Assembly (NCBI GenBank): GCA_024195585.1
Contig: SWBL01000151.1
Coordinates: forward strand, 1-64,000
Direction of reading: 5' to 3'
Length of the DNA: 64,000 bases
Origin: Aureobasidium sp. EXF-3400
Lineage: Eukaryota; Ascomycota; Dothideomycetes; Dothideales; Saccotheciaceae
The notes beneath the pieces are model-generated. The model was not told the origin of the DNA and did not search any database. It saw nothing but the letters and a program-made list of their open reading frames with translations. Positions 9,401 through 19,959 of the stretch are shown here, piece by piece. The position numbers were made by a program, and so were the translations under genes. The stretch's first letter is position 1. The number at the start of each line of letters is the position of its first letter.

Positions 9401-10402
9401 CTGGATGAACCGAAGCTGGATTACTACGGCATCAAGAAGGACATACGCAAGTTGAAAGAGGTCCTCGGCAGCGACAACAATGTTGATACATGGCTGTCTG
9501 AATGCTTCGGCTTCAAGTTGCAGGAAGATCTGTTGGGTAAAGTGACAAAGATGCATGGCAAATTGTCTTACAAGGAGAACTCAATCTCGTCTGAGAAAGT
9601 TGAGGATCTAGCTGGCTTGCATGATCTGGTCATTGACTCTGCAAAGAACAGTTACACCCTGACGCTGAACGATTTCGACAATTTTGTCAAGAAAAAACTC
9701 GGCATCACAGGAACCTTATACAAACCAGCATATGAGTCTTGGATGGATCCCACGATTGACAGTACAATCGGTCGGTTGAAGCCCAACCCGAAGCACATCA
9801 TCGACTTTCTTCTGTTCGAAATCGTCAACCCTCGTATCGAACAACTTACCAAGGACTGTCAACTAAAGCTAGCTGATGCTGAGAGCTATGATGAGGATCT
9901 GATCAAGCTCTATCAAAACCGATCGACCAACATTGATCCCATCGTTGTTGATGTTCTCAGACGCATGAATGCTGATCTGGCAAAAGTCAACTCCATCGGC
10001 AACTCAGCAGAGAAGATGACGAAAGAACTGTATAACCTGCAAGCCAACCGCGTTCTTGAGGCATATACTGCAGTCCAGCCTATTCACACCGAAGACCGTC
10101 TTGTGCAGGAATGGCTCACGAGAACAACACCAAACTCTTTCAATACATGGGAACTCATCAAAGCATCAGCATTCTACTTGGATAAGCACCAATTCCGGTC
10201 GACGTTGGCATTTTTAGTTGCTGGCAAAGAGCTTTGCCGTATCAAGGCTTCTCAGCCTGGAAGCAGAATTATTATCGAAGATATCCATGCGTTATACAAG
10301 CCGGAGAAAGAAAAGAAGGCAATCAACAAACGTCAAGCTCCATTGCTGATCACTGAGTCTTCTGAGTCGAGTGAGGCTGTATTTTTCGATGCGATCGAAT
10401 GA
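6449..10402 (+). CDS. QDE-1-type RNA-dependent RNA polymerase (RNA silencing)
   Basis: Two ORFs in the same frame, 6449-7360 and 7478-10402, are separated by a single TGA (7358-7360) and 39 sense codons. The second contains GGDYDGDTFWLCWD; its DYDGD is the catalytic signature of eukaryotic cell-encoded RdRPs (residues 617-621 counted from 7478). These enzymes make double-stranded RNA for quelling or siRNA pathways. The first ORF resembles the usual low-complexity N-terminal region of fungal RdRPs, including an SFATTV segment. Removing an intron from 7245 (GTATAT) to 7448 (CCCGCAG) drops the stop and gives 1249 residues, the expected size. The splice choice is not certain; a separate upstream gene is the alternative. 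Confidence 0.85.
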
Positions 10403-10894
10403 GAGGAAGAACAAGCCAGATAGAGTTACCAGGTTGGATATGTCGATAGATGTGGTTTGATGATTGTACGAATTTATGTTATGCCATGATTGATGAAGCA
10501 AGCCTCGTTTCTGCACCGCTTACAGCGCTTCTTGTATAATATACACTGTACAAGGTCTGATTCAGTTTTCCATGTTGGCAGGGATCAGCGTAGTCATTCG
10601 GCTCCAAGGGACAGCGAGGTCGCGAGGTTCGTATGCCGAAGGAGCGAGGGAACGTGGGGTGGTCAGCTCGGCATCGAGATACCGCGAGGCGGGGCACCGA
10701 AACGCGAGCATACCCCTGCCCAACAAGGATGCAATTGGTAGAGGAAAGTAAAGATGCTATAAGATGTGGCTTTCGCACCAATTTTTCCAATACTCTCTCA
10801 ATCTCTCAGAACCAGGCACAATCTACTTCTTCAGAAGCACTTGGAGAACATTGCAAAGAGTTTCTGTCAACTTATCTCGTCCATAACTATCACC
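10403..10894. other. Intergenic before the SDR gene
   Basis: A 492-bp gap. Open frames on both strands (for example 10479-10790 minus) have no family resemblance. The interval 10600-10720 is locally G-rich. I found no tRNA or repeat. Confidence 0.35.
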
Positions 10895-11827
10895 ATGAGT
10901 TCTTCCGACAAAAAGTCTCTTGCTGGCAAGGTCGCATTGGGTAAGTCACTAGCCCTACACAAACACTTACAAAACACAAACCCGCTGACCCACCACAACA
11001 AGTCACCGGCTCCAGTCGCGGAATCGGTGCCGCTATAGCCCTCCGTCTAGCCTCCCACGGCGCCGACGTGATCATAAACTACAACTCTTCAGCATCCGCC
11101 GCCGAAGAAGTCGCCAACCGCGCACGCAGCTTTGGCGTCCGAGCCTCTACCATCAAAGCAGATGTCTCCCGCGCCGAACAAATCAAAGCCATGTTCGAAA
11201 AGGCCATTGCAGAATTCAAAAGGCTTGATATCGTGATGAGCAATTCAGGAATCGAGCATTTTGGCGAGCTGGCAGAGATAATGCCAGAAGATATCGACCG
11301 TGTGTTGGGAGTCAACGTCAAAGCCCAATTTTTGGTTTCTCAACAGGCGTTCAAGTATCTTGGGGATAACGGGAGGTTGGTGTTGATTTCTTCCGTTTCT
11401 GCTGTTATGGTAGGTTTGACTTTTCGCTTTCTTCTTTCGGTTACACACACAGATGGTCTTTTGCCTGATTCTGACGCGATCACAGGGATTCCCCAACCAT
11501 GCCCTTTATTCAGCCTCCAAAGCCGCCATCCAAGGAATGGTAAAATCGCTAGCTTGGGACTTTGGCTCTCGCGGCATCACTGTCAATTGCATTGCCCCCG
11601 GAGGAATCAAAACAGACATGTACGCTGATGCGGCTGCCAAGTACATCCCTGGAGGCGATAAAATGAGTATCGAGGAGATTGATGCAAAGGTTTCTCAGTG
11701 GAGTCCTTTGGGGAGACCGGGATTTCCGGATGATATTGCTAGTGTTGTTGCGTTGTTGGCTAGTGACGAGGCTCGGTGGATTACTGGACAGACTATGCAT
11801 GTTAATGGGGGAACTTATATGGTTTGA
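10895..11827 (+). CDS. Short-chain dehydrogenase/reductase, tetra-/trihydroxynaphthalene or versicolorin reductase-like
   Basis: Three exons (10895-10940, 11003-11409, 11486-11827) give 264 residues, the classical SDR length. TGSSRGIG at residues 17-24 is the NADP(H)-binding loop, SS at 145-146 and Y159-x3-K163 form the catalytic set, and PGGIKTDMY plus WSPLGRPGFPDDIA are typical of the naphthol reductase / Ver-1 group that reduces polyhydroxynaphthalenes in melanin or polyketide pathways. No polyketide synthase or scytalone dehydratase lies in this window, so the actual pathway cannot be read from context. Confidence 0.88.
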
Positions 11828-12430
11828 GAAAGTTTTTAAGGGGTGATGAAATTCACCTTCTGTTGTTGCTAGAGAGAGTTCTGGGGTTGTTGCTAATTTG
11901 TTTAAAACTTCCTGTGATATCTTTTATTGATCTTTTGTGCATGAAACAGATTATTTGGTCTAAAGGATCGTTCAGCTTATATCGCATACATGCCACTGCT
12001 CAGTCTTCCGCGATTTCAGCTGTTGACTGCCTCTATGTAACTCGTTCTTTCGCCTGAATTGGCGCAGAGCCAGAAAACTATTAGGGTTCTGTAGTCAGAC
12101 CATTCTGGACCACTAAATATAGCATCTTCGCCGTTTCGACAACAACAACTTGGAATGCCTTAGGCAAACCAGCAAAACACTTTGTATCTCGTAACCGACG
12201 ACTAGAAATAACGGCATGATCTCGCGAAGCGAACACACTTCACATACGTCAATTGCGTTTGTCGGAAAATTGGTCTCACGTCAGAAGTAAAAAAGAACCA
12301 ATGCTGAGATTCTCATCCTAGTTATCCTCCTCTCGATCGGTTTGTTCCTTCCATTCTCCCATTCACAACTGTTGAGCAAAGAAACGTTTGCTAGCTATGA
12401 CTCATCAGACAGTTCTCGAACTCATTCGTA
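11828..12430. other. Intergenic, convergent gene ends
   Basis: A 603-bp region between the SDR stop and the stop of the small minus-strand gene at 12431. No ORF, repeat or RNA gene is evident. Confidence 0.35.
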
Positions 12431-12865
12431 TCACTCCATGAACCAGCGCGCAGCGTTTGCGGCACCGAGGTCGTTCACTTTCTCAGTCAGAGTGTCATAT
12501 CGCTGTATAGCCGCGGACTCCGTATCAAACTTCATGACCTGCGAGTTCTTGTAAAGCCGGCGTTCGGTTTGACCCCTGATAGTCACCATGGCATTCACAT
12601 GATAACCGTGGTTCGCATCCCAGTCATGACGCAGAGTGAAGTTCGCGCCGTTAGCGAGCGTTCCACTAAGGCCGGTTACTCTTTGTTGACCAGCTATAGG
12701 ATGCTGCATTTACAACTTGTCAGCAGGCAAGTAAAGCCTTGTAACGTTTGGGCAAGTCGTGCATACAGTCCATTGTGCGAAAGTCCATGCGAGGGTCCCG
12801 TCTCTAGTGACCCAGGCTTTCGCATCTTTGAACGGGTTTGCGGAATAAATAATTTGCTCTGCCAT
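12431..12865 (-). CDS. Small unknown protein, 123 aa
   Basis: Exon 1 (12767-12865) encodes 33 residues starting MAEQIIYSANPFKDAKAW. After a 63-nt intron (12704-12766, GTATGC...TGCAG) exon 2 (12703-12431) adds 90 residues. The splice is in frame and phase 0. The sequence is rich in alternating polar and hydrophobic residues suggestive of a beta-sandwich (for example ANFTLRHDWDANHGYHV). There is no signal peptide. I do not recognise the family. Support is the clean intron and uniform composition rather than homology. Confidence 0.55.
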
Positions 12866-14709
12866 CTTGTACTTGAACCTCAAGTACTGTATCGACTAAA
12901 ACACGGTCAGCATATTGTTCTCGAAGTCCAGCTTTAATCCTGCTAGTCGTACCTTTGTTTGAGGGACTCGATATTCAGACCTGCTTACTGCTGGAGAAGA
13001 CTGCATGAGAACTGGGGTTCTCGAGTCACTTAATATAAGACCTGTAAAGCCCCACCATCGCACGATTCACGTGTCACCTCATCGACCGATAGCTTTGGAA
13101 GGCTAAGATGCTGTGAATCATGTGAAAAGGTACACGAGGCGCGGTGAGACTAAGTCATCGAACGGTACAGGTGGCCATTCTCACACACCTATGCAATACA
13201 ACCGCTTGTATAGTAGCCCCGAAACAATAGCGTGTTCAGTCCGACCATCGATAGTATGACCTGACAGTACTAGATCAAGCGGTAATATCTAGCCTGGAAG
13301 TTTGAAGGGATTGTTCTATGCGCGATATATCAACCTTTGTGCTAGAACAGGAGCAAGAAGAGCTGAATGAAGACATATGCAAGCGATAGTAGCAGAAACA
13401 CGCCGTTGGTATAGGATAGTGATAGCAGTTATTTCCTTGGCAGAAGGTATCCGAATATCGTCTGGAACCATTTACTTGATCAGGTCGTGATACCAGTAGG
13501 AAGATTGAGCCTCAATGGCAAAGCAAGATCGTTAGATAATGGCAACGATGGTACCACATGGGGAGGTGAATACTCTCTTGGGATAATCATCGAGTAAGAT
13601 CATCTTGAAGTTGTTGATGATATGCAGCTTCTCTATGCGCAACTACACCATTAACTCAGCTGGGAACCGAAAGCAGTTTTGCAAGCTGTTACCCCGCTCA
13701 AGAGAGTGAACAGCTAGGGGAACGTGGCGGCTCGTGGGTTTGAAAGTTACTCAGTGCGGGCGAAAGGTGCAGAATGTTTCAGCTTTCTGTGTGATTATCT
13801 TGTTCGAGATCCTAGAGACAGTATTTCCAGCTGAGACCCCCACATTTGCAACGATTGAACTATTGGTTGGCTGCAGTTCGCCTAGAGTTCGGTAGATGCA
13901 GAGTTTCAAGTAGGCGCGTCCCGCACCTACGGCCGTTGACCGTTTAACTGTTTCTTAAGTTCTACCCGGACCAAGGTATCAAGACATGCAGCATAGCTCC
14001 GAGCTACAGCTGCAGAAGTATTGGGATATCCAAGACATCCACGTATGATAGTCTGAGCGGAACTATTGATGCTATTTCAGCCACGCTGCAGAACTGTGTG
14101 ACGAAAGGAATTATTGACGCTGTTCGACAGGATGGCACGAAACAAGCATCTGATCATGTGTGTCGCCATAGCGCTCGGTTAACAAGCACGTATGAGCTGA
14201 GGAGTTGATACTCGTGATGATGACAGATATCAGCCATTCAACAGATCGATAACCCAGAGTCTCGGCGCGGCAAGCATGTCAGCCCCCACGAACGATCCAA
14301 TGCGGTGACCTCGGCTTCCAGAAGAGGTATCCGGATCTGAAAACAAGTGGAAGGTATCATAATACGATAACATGGGCTGACGTCACACATAAAATTATCT
14401 TGTTTGGAGCAACTCTGGTCTTGTAGCTAGCAGAGTGGCATTGGGAGGAGTGTTGCGCTATTCGATGTGGTGTGCTGCCACTGGAAGAAGTTTTATTCTC
14501 ACTCATTATATGCTGAGACCACCATACCAAGTGGGATGACACTTGAATAGAGAGTTGTAGTTCATTGACATCAAGTATGCAGAACAATTGAATCAAGAAG
14601 AATAACATGAATATAATGGTAATAACGCCCAAGTCTACAGATAGGTGTTATGCTCTCTGGAAGTTACACACGACCCCAGGGGACATCAACATTCAATAAT
14701 CGTGTCCCC
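12866..14709. other. 1.8-kb stretch without a recognisable gene
   Basis: No ORF with family resemblance, no repeat array and no tRNA-like fold was found on either strand. The sequence is of ordinary composition with stops in all frames. It may hold long promoters, an unrecognised non-coding RNA, or decayed coding sequence. Confidence 0.4.
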
Positions 14710-15492
14710 TCAGGGCATACTTGACTTCTCTTCATACTCCCAACCCTCAACCTTTCGCGATCTGCAAAATTTCACGACCCCCGACTTGCGAGCTCCTGGT
14801 TGGGGATCACAACCAAAGAAGTCGTTCGAGAAGGGGATTCCTCGGCCGTTGCGGACGCATTCCTTCACTTTCGAACCGATGTTTTGGTCGCCGGTCAAAT
14901 CTCTGTTTGCCCATGTAATTTGGCGAATTGTGACATCCTCGCTATCTAGTTCGGACACACACTGACGAAGTTCATTGGCGTATCGATCACGCAGAGCGAC
15001 GGCGCGTGTAAGTTCACGATCCTTGTCCTCACACGTAGCAATGCATTGACTGAGCTGCGATTGAAGCTTATCATTCGATGCAGTCATTTCTGACAGCTGG
15101 AGTTGCAGGTTGGATATATCGCTGGTGAGGTTTTGCATCTCGGCTTTAGCGGCATTCAGTTCATTCGTCTTGGATGCAAGTTCGTTTTGCAAGGCATGGA
15201 CACTGGAACTAGCCAGGGCGTTCTCGGCGCTGCTGGTGTTGGCAAGTTGCTGGGCTTCCTGCAATTGACCTTCCAAAGTGCGAATCTTGACACGGCATGC
15301 CTCCAGTTCTTGAGCGTCCTCAGCAGCTTTCGCCTTGAATTCAGCGGCTACTCTATCTGCAGCCTCTTTCTCGGCTTTTGCTGCTGTCATGATTGCCTCT
15401 TTAGCCGCCTTCGCATTGCTGTCGTGATCGTTCGGGCTGCATCGGGATGCTCCCAAGTCATTCGCGTCGCCATTATATCTCTTGGGTGCCAT
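14710..15492 (-). CDS. Coiled-coil protein with C-terminal beta domain, 260 aa
   Basis: A single-exon ORF. Residues about 25-185 are an almost continuous alanine/glutamate/glutamine heptad pattern predicting a long coiled coil. The last ~70 residues change character: ITWANRDLT, a run ending in a hydrophobic-charged segment, then NDFFGCDPQPG and GVVKFC. That order (I-x-x-A at the start, an N-x-FG-DP-x-G turn, then a final V-x-F strand) resembles the small beta domain of unknown function attached to some DnaJ-like proteins. That family link is tentative. A structural or scaffolding role is only a guess. Confidence 0.65.
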   Translation of the reverse strand: MAPKRYNGDANDLGASRCSPNDHDSNAKAAKEAIMTAAKAEKEAADRVAAEFKAKAAEDAQELEACRVKIRTLEGQLQEAQQLANTSSAENALASSSVHALQNELASKTNELNAAKAEMQNLTSDISNLQLQLSEMTASNDKLQSQLSQCIATCEDKDRELTRAVALRDRYANELRQCVSELDSEDVTIRQITWANRDLTGDQNIGSKVKECVRNGRGIPFSNDFFGCDPQPGARKSGVVKFCRSRKVEGWEYEEKSSMP

Positions 15493-16126
15493 TCTGGGTC
15501 GAAGGGTAGTGGTTGAGGTGAAAGATGATCCGTAAGATGGAGGAAAGATTAGACTGAAATTATGTCAAGGATACTAGCAGAAGTGCAAAATCCGCTTGAG
15601 TCCCGTCGAAGCTATTTGTACTCTATTATCCATGACTTCATCCTTGCCAGTGGCTTTTGCGATATATACGGAGGACGGCCTGTCAGGCGTTCCAATGTCA
15701 CGCGCTGATAGGTACACTTGTACTAGCGAGACGTTCCAAAGACTGCAAAGCTATTGCACTAGCTATATTGAATATTGTTGTCTCATGTGATCGGAACATG
15801 CCCACCTAGAATAGTCAATGGGAGCAGTCCCGCTTGTAATAGTTCGTGATCAGGGGTTCAGATCACAGCTATTCATGGATCAGAAGATGGTCAGACCGAT
15901 CAGCCGTCCATCCTATGGAGAAGCATTATCGCCTTGCTCATCTCGCGGTTGAAGCTTGCCACCACCTTCACTCGCTGTGGGCCATCAATCGTTTGAGCAG
16001 TGCCGACGATAAAAGTATCTTTCATGATATTTGTGTACACTCATCGACTCAGCTTCACACCAGACAAAGGATGCATTACTATAGCGAGTTGGGAAGATCA
16101 AGGCTAGGGGATTAACTCGCGCCATC
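15493..16126. other. Intergenic before the MACPF-like cluster
   Basis: A 634-bp gap between the start of the coiled-coil gene and the stop of the first MACPF-like gene. No gene or repeat seen. Confidence 0.35.
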
Positions 16127-17965
16127 CTATGTGTAGATCCGGCCTCCGGACTTTCTGAACGCGTCCACGCTACGATTGACCTGACTCAGGTCATTTTCGT
16201 CTTCCAAGTCCTTCTTGATAGGTTCACCGACCTGTCGACGACGATGGATCAGTCAAAGACTTCATGAACAAGGAGGGGAGTAGATAAGGCTGCCACTTAC
16301 AGGAAGAAACTCCTTGAAGAGGAAAGGGCTGATGTGAGGTTGAACTCTTCCCTCATCCATTGCAGCCTCGGGAAACTTCGTCAAGATGTTGATCTCCTGA
16401 ACGATGCGAATCAAAATCATACAGACCATGCTACGCGCATCTTCAAGGCCTTGAAGAGTCGGAGGGAAATCTTTCTTGAGCACAATCGGTGTCCAAATGT
16501 ATGGACCATCAACCGGTCGCTCTTTATGCTCCTTGGCCTTCTGGACAGTTGAGTCATTGCTGGGAACAGGTTCCGCATCTGACGATTCACTACTCATGGC
16601 AGGCGTGACGATGGGACCTTCTGCATCAGAGATGGACGTTGGCTTAGCCGCTGCCTCGAGCCCTTTCGCCGCCGCCTCGAGCTTTTTCCTCGCTGCGAAC
16701 GCAGAGATGAGCTTGGTCTGCCCTGCGGAAACATCATAGGCCAGGACTTGAAGGTTTTTAGCGATGGTCTTGAAGTCGAGGTATGACTCCTGGAGTATAG
16801 TAGAGTGTACGCCAGCCATTTCAAATGCTGGCATCTTCAGTCCACTAAAGTGAGTGTGATAGCTGCGTAGGGCGGTGTACTTGGTTAGGATGGCATGGGT
16901 GCGCATCGGAGTCTCAGCCACAAGGTTAGGGAACTGCAGTGCAGCTTTACGCATGGTCTCGAATGTCCAATCCTCTCCAGCTTAGGTCACACAGTCAGCG
17001 ACTTTCCATAGATGCAAAGTCCAGGTCTGAACTTACGAGCCTTCAAACTCTGCCCACCGCCGGTGTAGCTGACTGAAATTGTAGTCTCATTCTCATCCAG
17101 GAAACTCATATCATCTTTGTTCAAATTTACATCGAACACGACTCCATTCTTACCATCTTGGTTTCCGATGCCTTCTGTGGCTTCTTTTGCCTTTGTGAAC
17201 TTCGCGCCAGCTCTGGAGACACAGATGTTAGGACTCAGAATACGATGGAAGTGGCTAGAAGATGAGCATTACTCTAATTTGATCTCACGGGATCTGTTCT
17301 CATTCTTGGCTTTGACGGAGATTACAGCAGTGAAGACACCGCCCTCCTGATAACCTAAGGACACAAATTGTCAGTACAATCAGTCACAGAATACGATAGC
17401 TGCCGGACCGTACCAGACACGAAGCAATCTCCGTAGATTTCAGTGAAGCTTTCGGCGCCAACGCCGTCAATCGGCTGAAAATGGATCAAAGAGTGATCGT
17501 AGATGACTTGGTTCACTACCTTGACCGAGATAAGGAAGGTCACGTCTGCTTCTTTGACCTTGGACGTGTTGAGGAAACCGACCTTGCCTTTGGCATCAAA
17601 TGCGTCGTACTTGATGGAGAAGGCAGCATTGACCTGTACGATGGAAATTAGCCCCACTATATCTTGGGTTAGATGAATATCCAGAACTCACGTTCATCTC
17701 ATTAGTCACATCAGTAACTTTGTCGACGATGGACGTCTTGTAGACCACATCCTGAGCAACAGGTCGAGTGGGAGCAGGTTCTTTCTTCTCCTGACTGGCG
17801 GCATCTTTGGAGGATGTAACAGCGCCGTTGATGCAGATTTGCTGAGTAAAAGAGTTGAAACCTGTGATAGATTATCAGCGCAATATAAGCAAAACAATCA
17901 AGGCAAAAAGATGTACCGGTTCCCAGTTGCATAGCCGTATTGAATGGTGCCAAAAGGGTTGCCAT
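16127..17965 (-). CDS. MACPF/perforin-like protein A, 493 aa
   Basis: Seven exons on the minus strand (17917-17965, 17692-17861, 17414-17633, 17273-17354, 17037-17212, 16301-16980, 16127-16231) close in frame to 493 residues. The segment YGDCF, six residues, GG fits the spacing of the membrane-attack-complex/perforin signature ([YW]-G-x-x-[FY]-x6-G-G), although the usual T-H pair is replaced by D-C. The N-terminus (FNTAMQLGTGFNSFTQQIC) and an ILTKYTALRS segment in the second half are shared with protein C at 19960. An alanine/lysine/serine-rich insert occupies the middle of the C-terminal half. No secretion signal is apparent. Membrane pore formation is inferred from the fold class only. Confidence 0.72.
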
Positions 17966-18446
17966 TTTGATAGGTACCAACGGACGAATTTGGGTATCGA
18001 AGTATCGTGAAAAGTCAAGAGTGCAAGCTCTGCTTGAAGAAGAAGAAGTTAGAGGTGCGGTTGATCAAGCTTGCTTAATAGATGATTGACCACGATGCCC
18101 TACTGCAATACGAGACAAACACCTGAGATAGTCCTAGTCCTTTTGGCAAGATTTATTGAATGATCGTTTTGAGGGGAATTACCTGTGGTCATCAAATATC
18201 GTGTGGCTTGCAGCACGTTTGTTCGTAGACCAATGCAAGGTGTGCGCGCTATTGAACAGCTTCCAAAAGACGCGTACGAGACCCGAGCTGTAGTGAGACT
18301 AGTTGTCACTAGATTTTCTTGAGCCCCATCAGTCAAAAAAAAGCTTGGTCATTGACTGCTAGCGGTAAATTGGCAAATTCTGCTTTCAGGGCTGACGCGA
18401 TCCTAGCCATATCCAACAAGCTATTGAGTCTTAGCGTATATCAACG
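17966..18446. other. Intergenic between MACPF-like genes A and B
   Basis: A 481-bp gap holding the promoter of gene A and the terminator of gene B, both on the minus strand. No additional ORF is supported. Confidence 0.35.
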
Positions 18447-19231
18447 TCATTCGCGAGGCGCCAATATGGCATCCCTATAGTCTCGGACGCCAGACCAAGG
18501 AAGCATCAATAGTTCTAGGACCAGACCAGACTTGCATAGTTCGTCACATCTCGCCCAAGACAGCTCTGATCCACTTCCGCTTAGACCAAGTTCTTTCAGC
18601 TTTGTCAGGACACGCGCCTCCAGCTGAGCTCCACGTTGTCTGTTAGCTATCGATTTTTCTACAGCCATCCTGTAGCTTTCGAAGCCACCAGCTTCCACTT
18701 TTGCTTGGTATGCGTCAAGTGAATCGAATGCCGCCAGGTTGGCCGCGCCTTTTGAAGAGAGATTTGCGTCTCGCTTCTTGATGCTGTCTTCATGACTGAG
18801 GAACAGCAGATGTACCTCATACGAGATGTCAAGACGCTCCGACTCAGCTTTAGATGCTCCATCTCCCCACATGACGGTCGAGTTGGTGCCGCCAAGTATG
18901 TAACCACCGACAAAATATTCGCCAAATTGATCGCGAAAGGCACGACACGGATCTGCAGACGACCGAAGGATGCGGGTGGCTTCCTCGGACAGGCGCGGAA
19001 TCTGAGTCAGAGTGACTTTGCCGCAGCGGAAGGTAGTGTGAACACTTGCTTTGTTTTGCTAGAAGCAAGAGTCAGCCTAGCACAACAGAACAGCGTAGTA
19101 TGTCTTACGCTTTCGTCCTGGTTGGAGTTCTTGCTGTATGTGCCTCGGGCCGATCCGCCCATCACGGATCCACCAATACTTCCAGCGATGTCCGCTGACA
19201 AGTCGCGGTGTGAGTTGCTCGAACCGCTCAT
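18447..19231 (-). CDS. Short MACPF-like protein B, 244 aa
   Basis: Exon 1 (19109-19231) encodes 41 glycine/serine-rich residues. A 50-nt intron (19059-19108) is followed by exon 2 (18447-19058). The join is phase 0. FGEYF, six residues, GG again has the spacing of the perforin signature and lies in a context (FRDQFGEYFVGGYILGG) known from other fungal MACPF-like proteins. Compared with neighbours A and C it lacks the shared N-terminal block and is roughly half the length, so it represents a different subfamily or only the core of the fold. It is divergent to gene C. Confidence 0.65.
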
Positions 19232-19959
19232 TGTAGCTTGATTGACTTGACCAGCACGCGTGGGGGTGAAGAGTAGAGGCGTCAGATGGAGAGACTCTGT
19301 GTGAAAGGCAGAATCACTTCCAAACCGGAATGTTGAGCCCTCGGGCGACTTGAGCAAGCATGTTCCAATCTTCATCAGAGCATGAGTCCATGGGAGCGCT
19401 AGAGGCATCTGCGTCGAGACCGCATAGCGCAGTGAAGGCTGAGTCGGATCCCTCGGGAATTCCCGCTCCAACATGGTCTTAGGAGGGCTAGAAACAATAT
19501 TATGTTGAGACCTCCTGTCCTGTATATTTTGAATTGATCAACGTCTGATAGCTGGCTCATACTTCTTTAATAATTCAGCTCGTCTTGGTCAGTCGAAAGG
19601 ATTGTAAGCTTCTCGGACATTTATCGAGGGTCTGAGACCCCAGCGCGCCTTGCAATCGCTAGCGTATACTCAAATCCAGATCTGGTTAGCGACCATGTTT
19701 CACAAGAGCTGGGGTCAATTCTGAGACATTCAACCCAGTTGGGACTAGGGAATTGCACAAGGTAACAAGTCTCACTCAGACTGCACTACCAGGTCGCATA
19801 ATCAGACAACTGCCAATTTTCAATAGACTACCTGACCTGCATGATACGTAAAGGATGTTACAGACATTGAATATTTGGGTATATGTAGTTCAAGAACCTT
19901 GACCGTCTCGTAACCTTTCGAAAAGTCGAGCAACAGAGAGGTAGCCTTGAGATTTTAGC
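19232..19959. promoter_or_regulatory. Divergent promoter region of MACPF-like genes B and C
   Basis: A 728-bp intergenic region between two outward-facing members of the same gene cluster. No ORF is supported. Shared regulation is suggested by the arrangement only. Confidence 0.35.

Noticed and set aside
13780..13830. TTGTTCGAGATCC stretch resembling a tRNA T-loop
   Set aside because: No acceptor stem, D-arm or anticodon arm can be drawn around it.
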